A program made the translations under genes and the position numbers. From Pteria penguin (lineage: Eukaryota > Mollusca > Bivalvia > Pterioida > Pteriidae), in contig CM068583.1 in NCBI GenBank assembly GCA_035048485.1, positions 42,701,542-42,765,541 on the forward strand: a DNA stretch of 64,000 nucleotides, read 5' to 3'. Below the pieces are notes generated by a model, which ran no database searches, had not been told where the DNA came from, and worked only from the letters and a program-made list of their open reading frames with translations. The number at the start of each line of letters is the position of its first letter. The stretch's first letter is position 1. Shown in pieces: positions 34,360 to 45,239 of the stretch.

Positions 34360-34735
34360 CTAAAAATTATGTCCCGGACAAGAATTTAACTGACATTAGC
34401 ATTGTGCCCTTGACCTTGCAGACATGACCTTGATTCAAGGTCATGCCACTTCCTTGGTTACTGGGCAACAGTTCTGTAAAATATGATTCAAATCAATCCA
34501 AAGCGTAAAATGTTAGACTAGGACAAAGATTTATAACATCATATGCACTGTCACTTTGACCTTGCAGACATGACCTTTGTTTATGGTACATCCGTGGTGC
34601 GTCTCGAAAACAGCAACCAAATCCAAATTATAACAAAATCGAAACTACAGTACAGATTGATCTTTGTCACAGGACATATGACCAATCCTATCAAATCTAG
34701 GATAAAGAAAATAATACAAGTCTGACGTTACCTTC
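34360..34735 (+). repeat. Diverged TGACCTTG-rich mollusc repeat
   Basis: Two diverged units of about 170 bp share the phrases cttgaccttgcagacatgac and cttt/att.aaggtcat. It is similar to the repeat at 33285-33500. Confidence 0.55.
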
Positions 34736-34739
34736 TTGA

Positions 34740-36150
34740 TAAATTGTGGAACAGAACACGCATCACCGCAATTAGAAACAATAGTAGATAATGTCAGGCC
34801 GGTATGATCCGCCCCTCCCTTTCCTCCTACTTTTTGGCCGATTATGGACCGATGTTTTTTTTATCATGTTGCTAAACGAATTAATGTATTACGAACAATC
34901 ACTTGCCAAGAAAATTGTTGTTGATGATGGTAGACAACATACACGGGAATCATGCTGGTAGCTGGTCGACTGGTCGTCGGTCGATGGATACAACGCAAAT
35001 GTGTACCGCTACAATGATGAAGTCTGCACATCTTGTGTTCCCACTCTGCAACATTTAAGAGGCATGTGCGACTTCATACACGACAGTATCGTCACTGAAG
35101 CCTATATAACTCGTGCCACCACCCGCCCAAAAATGTCTTACAAGCAAAACAAATAAGAAAACAAAACACAGCGAGGTCCGCACCTGAAACTTTGGTACTT
35201 ACCTGCTCCCAGTTTGTCTAGTATCCAATCCAGTTTTGTAAAGTATTTACTCTCTAATTACTTATGATAACGGTTAAAAGTCATATTCAGGCAAACATGT
35301 TACCAGGTTAAACAAATATTATATATATGCATGTAAATCCAATTGGAATATCATATGTAAGGACTCATAAATATTACGGAACACAGAAGCACCGTCGAAA
35401 GTTGCACATCTAATAAAAAATGAAGCAACAGCTTGTCTAAAGCGCTCACGTGATTGCATTGCTTGATTCATACTTTTATTGACCAACAATACAAAAGTAT
35501 TATAAACGCATCCTTCTTGGCGGAGATCATATACATATTTCCATTGACTTGCCCAATGTTTAGCGATTATTTACATGTGGATACTAAGAAATCACATGAA
35601 CATTTTATTTGGTATATATGTTTTTGCAAACTAAAGTAGTTAAATTTTGGCTAAAGCTAATGCTTTTAATTCATGCAAAGTGTTGAAATTTTTTAAGGAG
35701 CCTCTCAAAGCTTTACAAAACTAAAGAGAGCAACGAAAGCTGGTATAATGAGATGAACATGTCATCGGTTATGACGTAATCAGGAGAATATCCTTGTGCA
35801 GTTTTGGGAAGTGACCGATGTTCAATACAATGGGAAAGATAGATGTATAAACTATGTCATGTTCAATATATTAGTTATAATTGGAATGCTGTATAACATT
35901 ACGTCGTTTTGTTGAATGACATTTTTCATCTCTTTCAGTCTTCTGTTATATTTTTACTAAGGAACCATAAAGACGTATATAAAGTAATGGTATATGTACC
36001 AATGTATATTTTGTTGTTATGATATTAAAGAATCATTGATATATTGATTTTCATACTGATTATTCCTTGAGTCAACAACATCGTCAATATTACGATTATG
36101 ATGTGTAGTTATCTGATAATGGTTCGGAAGAAGAATAATTACATGTACTA
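34740..36150. other. Unique stretch, no gene assigned
   Basis: No domain-bearing frame. A strong minus-strand splice donor (gggagcag/gtaagtacc, last exon base about 35203) and a weaker one (aagaag/gtaacg, last exon base about 34732) are present. They could end non-coding exons of the EF-hand gene, but nothing else supports this. Confidence 0.3.
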
Positions 36151-36152
36151 GT

Positions 36153-36447
36153 CAGGGGCGTATCCAGAGTGCAAATGATGTGTACACACCAGACAGGCAG
36201 GGGGGTTGGGGCTGCCTTGAAGCCCCCAGTGGGTCCAGGGCGAACCCCAGCGGAAGCTAATGGATTTTAGTGTTTTAAGGAAGGATAAAGTCGTCATTCT
36301 GAACTTTTATCAAAGGAATTACAACAGTACTATCAATCTGGAAAGGAAACTGACCACCTCTCTCTCTCTCTTTCATGAGACACTACATTTTTGACAAAAT
36401 GATGTGTACGCACGTGCTTATTTGGCGTAATGGTAGCTACGCCACTG
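36153..36447. mobile_element. MITE with CAGGGGCGTA / TACGCCACTG ends
   Basis: Left end caggggcgtatccagagtgc; right end gtaatggtagctacgccact then g. Both flanks carry ctagt (36148-36152 and 36448-36452), a probable target duplication remnant. The interior has ggggttggggctgccttgaa, gcccccagtgggtccagggc and a (tc)n tract. Terminal motif related to the CAGTGGCGGAT MITEs at 27892 and 63628. Confidence 0.72.
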
Positions 36448-36845
36448 CTAGTATGAATAATAACGTATGATCATTTACAACGAGATTTTCCGAATGCTAC
36501 TGATAATACCTGAATGATCGACATCGATTCTCGATTAATAATAGGATTTTCCTAAAATGTGGCGAACCCTGTCTTACAACATGTAGAGCAATGGCCAAAA
36601 GTACCAGACGGACGATAATTGTGGAAACCCAAAGGATTGTCTTTCACTGACTCTAATGAGAGTCTTTGTTTAGCCTAGATCAAAACAGTGATTACATACG
36701 GCAAATTTAACAATATTTTCTTTTTTTTCCGGTTCTCACTTAATCACAAAGCAAATCTGGCATACTTAAAACAACTACAAAAGAATAATTTATATTTTGT
36801 TTTAGTTAAAAGTATATATTTCGAGTCTATATTGCGTATACGACT

Positions 36846-37540
36846 AGCCACACAGGAGATGCTTACTCCTTTGGACAAATGATCTGAACACAGGAAGTGC
36901 TTACTCCTCTCATGGGCACCTGCTCTTAACACAGGAGGTGCTTACTCCTCTCATGGGCACCTGCTCTTGACACAGGATGTGCTTACTCCTCTCATGGGCA
37001 CCTGTTCTTAACACAGGAGATGCTTATTTCTCCGGCGGCCATCTGATCTTAACAAAGGAGATGCTTACGCCTCTTGCGGGCACCTGATCGTAACATTGGC
37101 GATGCTTACTCCTTCCGCCGGCACCTACTCTTAACACAGGAGATGCTTACTCCTCCTGTGGGCACCTGATCTTAACACAGGCGATGCTTACTCCTCCCGC
37201 CGACACCTGATCCTGACACAGGTGATGCTTACTCCTTCTGTGGGCACCTGATCTTAACACAGGAGATGCTTACTTCTCCCGCCGACACCTGATCATGACA
37301 CAGGTGATGCTTACTCCTCCTGTGGGCACCTGATCATGACACAGGTGATGCTTACTCCTCCTGTGGGCACCTGATCATGACACAGGAGATATTTACTCCT
37401 CCGGCCGACACTTGATCCTAACACAGGTGATGCTTACTCCTCCTGTGGGCACCTGATCCTAACACAGGTGATGCTTACTCCTCCTGTGGGCACCTGATCA
37501 TGACACAGAAGATGTTTACTCCTCCGGAAGGCTATTAGAA
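36846..37540. repeat. 41-bp minisatellite, about 16 copies
   Basis: The unit cacctgatcatgacacaggt, gatgcttactcctcctgtgg, g repeats every 41 bp; two consecutive starts are at 37327 and 37368. Variant units carry cccgccgaca instead of cctgtgggca, and the two types partly alternate between 37185 and 37440. A single related phrase (tgctcactctcccggacacc, tgatct) occurs at 43984, so the motif exists elsewhere. Confidence 0.92.
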
Positions 37541-37879
37541 TATGTATAGTTAGTGAGTATGCAAGACTTGATGAAACGGACAGGGTACACAGAAGGATGA
37601 AAACGCGTCGAGCATTAGGAGACAGAAAAGGGAAAAGAACAAAGGGATTCAAAATAAGAAGGAATTTAAGAGAATATGAAAAAGGGGAGTGGTATTTCCT
37701 GATTCTTACTTCTTTAGTAAAACTGAAACATCTTGTAAAAATGGTCCATACGTGTCTCATGAAAATGGACAACAGGTTTATCAACTTTATTTCTTCCATT
37801 CATACTTAAAACAAATATATAAATGCAAATAAAAAGAATAACAATAAATAACCTTAATAGGTATGTAAAAATCGCTTAC

Positions 37880-38312
37880 CTATACTGAAAAAACCACTGC
37901 CCCCTTGTCCTTTACGCCTAGACGCATTTCGGGCACTTTGTGTTTCATTGATTCGCAGAAATTCAAAGCACATGATTACATTGCCAGAAATGATGCCTTA
38001 ATGAACTATTCACCTGTCACATTAACTAGCACACCTGTTAGACAAAGTGACGGATATTGGAAAAGGTTTCATTTTGTACGTCAATTGCAATCAGAATAGA
38101 TGTATACAGCTACCGAGGCAGCCCATGTATGTTATAACCAAAGCTGTACACGGTTGAACTAATACACACATACAGGTTATAGAAAGTTATTGTGTGAACA
38201 TCAAGAGCATGTTTAGAACTATTACTAACGATATATACACATGTGACGGGGCTTTTAAAGTCTAGACACAGATGACAAACACAGGTGTAGAGTAGACAAT
38301 GATTCTTATATA
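37880..38312 (-). promoter_or_regulatory. Possible minus-strand promoter and first exon
   Basis: On the minus strand a TATA-like tatataag lies at 38312-38305, and a good donor (cagtatag/gtaagc) follows at 37880/37879. This could be a non-coding first exon of the EF-hand gene about 8 kb from its leader acceptor. The link is inference only. Confidence 0.25.
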
Positions 38313-38352
38313 GGAGTATAAGTACAGGAATATGAAATATTCATATAGACTT

Positions 38353-38360
38353 TATATATA

Positions 38361-38428
<68 letters not shown>
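38353..38428. repeat. (AT)n microsatellite
   Basis: Nearly pure alternating AT of about 75 bp, interrupted once by a tt/at junction near 38368. Confidence 0.95.
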
Positions 38429-38433
<5 letters not shown>

Positions 38434-38589
38434 TAGCGCTCATTTCGCGAACTTTCGGCAACAAATTGGTCTTTATCAAGTGAATACAACGATGTCGATA
38501 AATCGATATTGATGTTCATAGTTTCAGTTGACCTCGTCGTTTTCGATTGATATAAGGCAAAAGGCCGAAATTGTTTGAAACTATACTAT

Positions 38590-38700
38590 TCGGACACTGT
38601 GGAACCGACTTAGCTTGTCGGGAGCCTCTTTGGCAAGACTAGTCCTGGATTCGAATCCCACCGGCTCGTCGGAATCCCTTTTTTTTATGGAACAGTAAAA
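38590..38700 (+). repeat. tRNA-like SINE head or tRNA pseudogene
   Basis: cttagcttgtcgggagcc resembles an A-box region, and ggattcgaatccc is a near-perfect B box. The outer ccgac/gtcgg can pair, and a T-run terminator follows at about 38679. The cloverleaf is poor (mismatched acceptor and bulged T stem), so a functional tRNA is unlikely. Confidence 0.5.
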
Positions 38701-39129
38701 TCTGGGTCACCGTGAACGTTGGTAAATAATAGATCCTTCGCTGCGGGTTGTACCATACATCCGGTAAATACCGTTACCATATCAATTAACTAATCTAGTC
38801 GTGACGTAAAAGAAATAAACAAAACTGATATCCCGCAGAGGCAAAGCACATTCCCAAGATCACCTTAACTTTTCAACCAATCAGAATAAGCGTACGATAA
38901 TAACTTGGATTAAAAATTAAATGACTTCCTTGTCCGCTCAAGACAAGCAACATTCCTTCAGCCAGTGAAAGTAATTTGTCCATCAGGGACATGTTCCTAG
39001 GCTGTATTATATAACACTTATATAGTTTACATCTGCAAAAATATTCACAATTTCAATATTGATATGAGTTCCCGGTTATAATCTGCCTCACAAATGTTGC
39101 CGTAAAATACATATAACACTTTTCAAACA

Positions 39130-40661
39130 CCGGTGTTATATAGTAGTTTTTCCCCCATAGTAGCTTCCCCCCCCCGGAAAAATGGCTATATAATAGTTTT
39201 TCCCCCATGGCGGAAAAACTACTATATAGTAGTCTTTCCCCCATAGTAGTTTTTCCCCCTTACGTAACGGTTTGGAAATTATACACGTTCGTTCTGTATC
39301 AGTCAGATAACATTTGAAATACATATGTACTATAGTAATAGCCTGTGGGTCAAACCGATGGTGTTATGGTTAATGTGTTTCTAAATACTGTTAATTGTTT
39401 TGTTTGTGTGTGTATGTGTGTGTATTTATTTTTTGTTTTAAGTATTTATTTACAAGTCTTTCTTTTTATATATTTACCATAGTATGCTATTTTCTTCTAT
39501 TATTTCACCGTTTACTTGCGTATAGATGTCAATCATGACGTCAGGTTGTGACTCAAGAGTAGATCCCAGGCAACTTTTCGTAATACAACATAAGTGAAAT
39601 AGGAATTTATCAATCAAAATGTTCCAATGACAAATATAAGAGTTGAACGTGCAAGAATTCCTTGAACATTCAATTCCTAAATAAATTAAGACCGATGCAT
39701 TTTATATATCACTATATCGCTCATCATGTACAGAGTACATGATGAATATGAAAATAACAGAAGGGAATTCCACCCAGTTGTTCACGATTTGCAATCTACA
39801 ATAAGGCTTGTCTAGTCGCAGATGTTGTAAATCATGATCACAAGAATGGGATTTCCTTGTCCCTTACGCAAAGTATGAAAGGTTTCATCTAAAAGTATCT
39901 ATATGCTAAATTTCAAAGCTCTATACCCTTTTGTGTAGAAGATATAGTCAAGGTTAAAGTTTTTGAAAAGTAGGTCACACTTCAAGGTCAAGGTCAAAAG
40001 TCATAGTCCCAAATTAAAGATCTTATCACAAGTAATCTATATATGAAGTTCAAAACCCTTCTCCTTCTGGTACAAAAGATACAGCCAAAGTTTAAGTTTT
40101 TGAAAACGTAGAGCACCAAGGTCAAAGTCACTAATTAAAAAAATCATGGTCCCAAATGAAAGGTCATCACAAGAAAACTATATGTGGAGTTTCAAAGCCT
40201 TGTACCTCTTGATACAAACCATATAGTCAAGGTTTTTGTCACTAGCTAAGAGTCACAGAAAGGCCAAAAAAATATATGCATTTGTATTTGGAAAAGATAT
40301 TAAAATTGAAGACATCTCTACTTAAGAAAATGAGATATCTCTAAATTAATTGGATATTGAGATATCTCTATTTTAAATAGAAATCTATTTATTTTTAACA
40401 AGGTAACAAGCTGGATTTACTTAGAATGTATGTGTGAAAAGAAAAACCAGAATTTCACATTGGGGGAAAAATCCACTATATAGTAGTTTTTCCCCGGGGG
40501 AAAAATGGCTATAAGAGGGGGGGGGGAATGGCTATATAGCCAAATTTCCCTCGGGGGAAAACTACTATATAGCCATTTTTCCGGGGGGGGGGGGAAACTA
40601 CTATATAGCCATTTTTCCGGGGGGAAAATGGCTAGGGGGAAAAACTACTATATAACACCGG
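39130..40661. mobile_element. Foldback element with CCGGTGTTATATAGTAG ends and CTATATAG/GGGGGAAAAA sub-repeats
   Basis: The left end is ccggtgttatatagtagttt; the right end is the inverse, aaactactatataacaccgg. The trinucleotide aca flanks both ends (39127-39129, 40662-40664). Each arm is a mosaic of ctactatatag, ggctatatag and g(5-11)aaaaa or its complement, in both orientations: about 130 bp on the left and 200 bp on the right. The interior (39265-40450) holds an older degenerate mollusc repeat with aaggtcaaagtca phrases at 39840-40270 and no gene. The design parallels 19853-21015 and 44524-45235. Confidence 0.82.
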
Positions 40662-41084
40662 ACAATATCACGTATAATTCTTAGTTATATGCCTAACGTG
40701 GCACTTCAAACTAATTGTCATAATCTATCCATTATAGTCCACTCGTAGAAGATTCTCGCTTTCTTCCGCTCAGCCCCAAATAGATACAGAGACAAACAAC
40801 TATTTCGTACTTTCAAGTTTTATTGTACAAGTACTAATGTAATATGCTATTATATTCATTGTAATTATATATCTACAGCGTATAATCTGTACTTCTCTAT
40901 GCTGGTTAGCATTTATTTAATAATATTTCGACAATCATATTATACATGTATATGCCTTTACTTGGGCACGAATTGGCAAATAAAGTATATTGCATCTGGT
41001 GTCTATTGTACATCTCCTTGGTGACTTCTGCCCTACAGCTAAGTCAGATGTCTTTCTCTTTCCCTTTCAAATTCAGGTCAAATA

Positions 41085-42030
41085 GTCTCCCATCCTTTGT
41101 ATCAACAGGAGAGTATAGGTCGTCTCCCAGCCTTCCTTCTGTATCAACAACAGGAGAGTACAGATCATCTCCCATCCATCCTTTTGTATCAACAGCAGGA
41201 GAGTACAGGTCATCTCCCATCCATCCTTTTGTATCAACAGCAGGAGAGTAAAGGTCATCTCCCATCCATCCTTTTGTATCAACAACAGTATAATACAGGT
41301 CGTCTCCCATCCATCCTTTTGTATCAACAGCAGGAGAGTACAGGTCATCTCCCATCCATCCTTTTGTATCAACAACAGGAGAGTACAGGTCATCTCCCAT
41401 CCATCCTTTTGTATCAACAGCAGGAGAGTACAGGTCATCTCCCATCCATCCTTTTGTATCAACAGCAGGAGAGTACAGGTCATCTCTCATCCATCCTTTT
41501 GTATCAACAACAGTATAATACAGGTCGTCTCCCATCCATCCTTTTGTATCAACAGCAGGACGGTACAGGTCGTCTCCCATCCTTCCTTTTGTATCAACAA
41601 CAGTAGAGTACAGGTCGTCTCCCATCCATCCTTTTGTATCAACAACAGGAGAGTACAGGTCGTCTCCCATCCATCCTTTTGTATCAACAACAGGAGAGTA
41701 CAGATCGTCTCTCATCCATCCTTTTGTATCAACAACAGTAGAGTACAGGTCATCTCCCATCCATCCTTTTCTATCAACAACAGGAGAGTACAGGTCGTCT
41801 CCCATCCTTCCTTTTGTATCAACAACAGTAGAGTACAGGTCGTCTCCCATCCATCCTTTTGTATCAACAACAGGAGAGTACAGGTCGTCTTCCATCCATC
41901 CTTTGTATCAACAACAGGAGAGTACAGTCGTTTCCCATCCATCCTTTGTATCAACAATATTAGAGTACAGGTCGTCTACCATTATTTGTATCAACAACAG
42001 GAGAGTACATATCGCCTCCCATCTTGTGTA
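41085..42030. repeat. 45-bp minisatellite, about 20 copies, open in several frames
   Basis: The unit aacaacaggagagtacaggt, cgtctcccatccatcctttt, gtatc repeats every 45 bp. Because 45 is divisible by three and the unit lacks stops, long open frames run through it on both strands, up to 283 residues (41895-41044 minus, unit about MGDDLYSPVVDTKGW). Indels near 41900-41940 break the periodic frame, and there is no recognisable non-repeat domain, start context or splice structure. I treat it as a minisatellite; a repetitive structural protein remains possible but weakly supported. Confidence 0.9.
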
Positions 42031-43418
42031 TTCATAATGAAAGGAGAGTATTGCTGAAACAATACATGTCCCCTGCCGTCGCCGACAAATTTTAGCATTA
42101 GCCTGTTTTAGTATTAGCCAATCGAATCGCTATTCCCACTTTATACTTATATATATAAATATTGCACTTCCCCTTACTTATATCAAAACAAGCAAAAGCA
42201 AAAAAGGCTAAGGTGATATCTGCATTTGTTATGGCACAGCGCTTCCTGCTCGTTGCCTCCTTTAATTATATTAACATAAAAAGAAGGGATAGAACTTCCG
42301 ATACGCCAAAAGCACACCTCCTCTTGTCTCCGTTTTAGAACTTTTTAAAATCTTGTCATATCGTCTCAAATTTGGTATCAAATAAAAGCAGACATAACTC
42401 AAAGTTTTGACGTTTTCTTGGACTGTCATTCTTGCATATTTTCGGGTGAATTTTATTGTATATTGCGTATAATGCATTCCTTGTGTATATATCCAGATTT
42501 TAAAGAAATAAATGGAATTGTACAGAATTTGGTTGATAAAATCTATTTAAGTATTTCAAAATTATTTTTAACATTAAAAAAGGAAAGGGATGTAATATTT
42601 GTATGTTACATTGAGCTCTGATGGACCTTTTCTTCAAAATAAAGTGATGGATTTTGATGAAACTTGGCAATAATGAAGTTCTCAAGGCCAGATCCATCAA
42701 GGCGAGGATCCAGGGCGGGATTATAGAAATTTACTCCGTATCATGTATGATTGTTTCAAATACTTGTCACGATTAAACCAACATAGAGAAGAGCCACAAA
42801 AACTTTTCATATCGATTATACTTATCTGAATTAGATTATAAGGGAAAAAGACAACTGTACTGATCAATGCCTTCTAGTAGTTTTCACTTATGATAATTAC
42901 TAGTCATTTTAATTGATAAATATTTTATCAATTTACATGCACTGAAATTACACATAAACAAATACTAATTTCAACAAAAAGTTGATATTTAAATGTGGAG
43001 CCATTGTAGGTAATGAAAAAAGGTGAAACATGGAAACATCGATCTATAAGTTACATGAAATTTCATTGGATGATGAAGGTAATTTAAGACATGCAAATTG
43101 TTGCAAGCATGTTAATGCAGACTGTGTACATTGCACTTTAGAAGTCTACAAATATGAAGAAATCAAACAGCTAATTGTGCCTATTTACTTATATGCACAT
43201 TATGTACGCGCATTACAAAGTATTTCTCATTTTGCAATAAACGTCTCACATGAATAAAAATGTCTGATTGAATTGAAACAATATCATTAATTTTGAAAAC
43301 GATTATCATCGATACGTTGCTCTTCATAACATTTGTGTCGTCTGCACACGCGCGTCCTAATTGGTCTTCACGAAAATTACATTATCTAGCTTACCTGGGT
43401 TAAAAACTCATCTTTCTC
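42031..43418. other. Mostly unique AT-rich stretch with a repeat relic
   Basis: A short relic of the bivalve repeat module is visible near 42618-42700 (gatggattttgatgaaactt, ggcaataatgaagttctcaa). A 75-residue open frame (43030-43257) has no recognised motif and is not called as a gene. Confidence 0.35.
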
Positions 43419-43420
43419 AG

Positions 43421-43541
43421 TAGTCCGACAAATCTGACGAAGGGCATTTTATCATTTGTCGTAATAATGACAAATGATAATAATGCCCTTCGTCAGATTT
43501 ATCGACAAATGATAACAAAGCCCTTCGTCTTTGTCGGACTA
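43421..43541. mobile_element. TAGTCCGAC MITE with 9-bp target duplication
   Basis: Ends are tagtccgacaaa and tttgtcggacta. Flanks are ctttctcag (43412-43420) and ctttctccg (43542-43550), a 9-bp duplication with one mismatch. The interior contains three copies of a gacgaaggg/ccttcgtc unit, alternating in orientation with atcatttgtc/gacaaatgat, so it folds into nested hairpins. The 9-bp duplication suggests a MULE-like mobiliser. Confidence 0.85.
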
Positions 43542-44205
43542 CTTTCTCCGAGTCTACTGTATGTATGTTTGAACAATCATCTTGTCTGATATTTCCTGTA
43601 CTCTAAATCCAACTCAAAATTTCGGTACAGTAAAAATATCGTGGTGAATCCATTAGAGTTCGAGATACGACATACAGTGTAGACCCTTTCATACTAACCT
43701 GTAGACCTAATGTTTTGATGGGCGGAAGCATTTGCGTAGACGTACGAGTGCCAGGTTACTATACTCTTTAACTACTCAATGTTAATAAAAGGTGTTACTG
43801 ATAGTTTTCCGCATATACATCGGCACACCAAAATTTTAGGTGCGCAGGTTAGAAAGGGTTTATTGTTTACATTGACAGGCATCTATTACGCGCATTAATA
43901 CAACTTTAAAATTTGTGACGTGTAATCGAGTTTTTACTCTTTCTACTGGGTATATGTGACGGGTGTTGCTAGCAAGCATAAGATGCTCACTCTCCCGGAC
44001 ACCTGATCTCACTCCATAATAAGGGTTCACAATATGCTCTTCAAGTAGACATTTTTCGTTATTTTCTTCTTGGTTTTCAGTTTCACTGATTTTGTACGTC
44101 CTTTGGTTTCACGATTTTCGGACTTATGGTTTGGATTTATCCATCATCTTTATATTTACATGTCTCAAATTACTTTCAACATCCACTGAAATTTCGTGTT
44201 ACGTA

Positions 44206-44325
44206 AATGCTTGCATTAGAATCGAGTCTACCGCATTCATCGTTATAGATGAGGCCCATTGTATTCTAAATAAGGGTTAAAGTTTCTGTCCTGAATATAG
44301 AAATCTAGTTGCACTCTGTGCAGTT
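44206..44325 (+). pseudogene. RecQ-type DNA helicase fragment (motif II region)
   Basis: The frame reads ESTAFIVIDEAHCILNKG, then a stop at 44278-44280, then SFCPEYRNLVALCAV to 44325. This fits the RecQ helicase Walker B/DEAH box and the following conserved tryptophan-glycine and FRPEYR-like segment, with the expected tryptophan replaced by lysine and a glutamate codon turned into TAA. Only about 40 residues are recognisable, with no other helicase motif nearby, so it is a dead fragment. RecQ-like genes are multicopy in bivalves to my knowledge. Confidence 0.7.
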
Positions 44326-44523
44326 TGAACTCTTGCAAGAGACAAACTAATTATTTACACTTATAGAGTTAGGACTTCTCTACAAATTTAGAAAATTCAA
44401 ATGGAGATCCTTGATCTTTTTCAAATACATGTTGTTGTTAATTAACTGATAATTTTAGCATACTATTTGCAGTTTCTGTGTTTTATTATTTTAGTAATTG
44501 GTAAAATAAATACCTGTACGGTC

Positions 44524-45235
44524 ACCACCCACTAGTCCGACGGTCCACTAGTCCGAAGGTTCACCAGTCCGAAGGTTCACTAGTCCGACAGAAAAATTAG
44601 GACTATTATCAGATATAAAAATGTCCAAAATTCTCCGTGCTGAATGCAATGGCAGTTGGATTTATCTTTCTTTTTTTTCTTTTTTTTTTTTCTACTTCTT
44701 CATCTTTAACATCAATGCCACGACAGAGTATTCGCACACAGCTATTTTAATACAAATTGTAAAGAGTTATCTCCTGCTGTGGATTTCAGTTCACGGGCTT
44801 TATTCATTCCAGCTTGCATGTATGTAGTTGAATGGCTGCAGAATAACATATACCATCTAACTACTGAATTTTCCGATTTTAAATGCATACATTATTTTAA
44901 AGGAAGACATGCACAGTTTTATTCTCTCTGATAGCAAGCCCTTAAAAATTGTAAAATTTATAGAATAAGTTATTGGTATACTGATATTATTCAGTAGAAT
45001 CGTTTAGATAAGGCGATTTGTTTACATGTATTAATGGTGGTTGTCACTTTCTAATTTTCGTATTTACCACCCCAAGTAATTTCAAAATAAAAACATGACA
45101 ATGGTATTTACGCCACCTGATAACGACCAGGTGGACCATATAAGATAACATAACATTGACACTTTGACCTTCGGACTAGTGGACCATCGGACTGGTGAAC
45201 ATTCGGACTAGTGGACCATCGGACTAGTGGGTGGT
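44524..45235. mobile_element. Foldback element with tandem CACTAGTCCGA termini
   Basis: Each end holds four spaced copies of the unit (c)cactagtccga or ccagtccga, separated by aggtt/cggtc. The left array covers 44524-44588, and the right array (45167-45235) is its inverse in the same order, including the variant third unit accagtccga. The interior of about 580 bp is AT-rich and non-coding, with a long T run at 44669-44692. No flank duplication was recognised. The right end abuts within a few bases the inverted interspersed repeat that follows. Confidence 0.85.
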
Positions 45236-45239
45236 CCCC

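Noticed and set aside
36846..37540. CRISPR-like array
   Set aside because: Units are directly contiguous with no unique spacers, and the genome is eukaryotic; it is a minisatellite.
38590..38700. Functional tRNA gene
   Set aside because: B box is good, but the acceptor and T stems do not pair properly and there is no clear anticodon arm; a SINE head or pseudogene is more likely.
43030..43257. 75-residue frame METSIYKLHEISL...
   Set aside because: Looks protein-like in composition and has four Cys, but no motif, homologue or splice context I can support.
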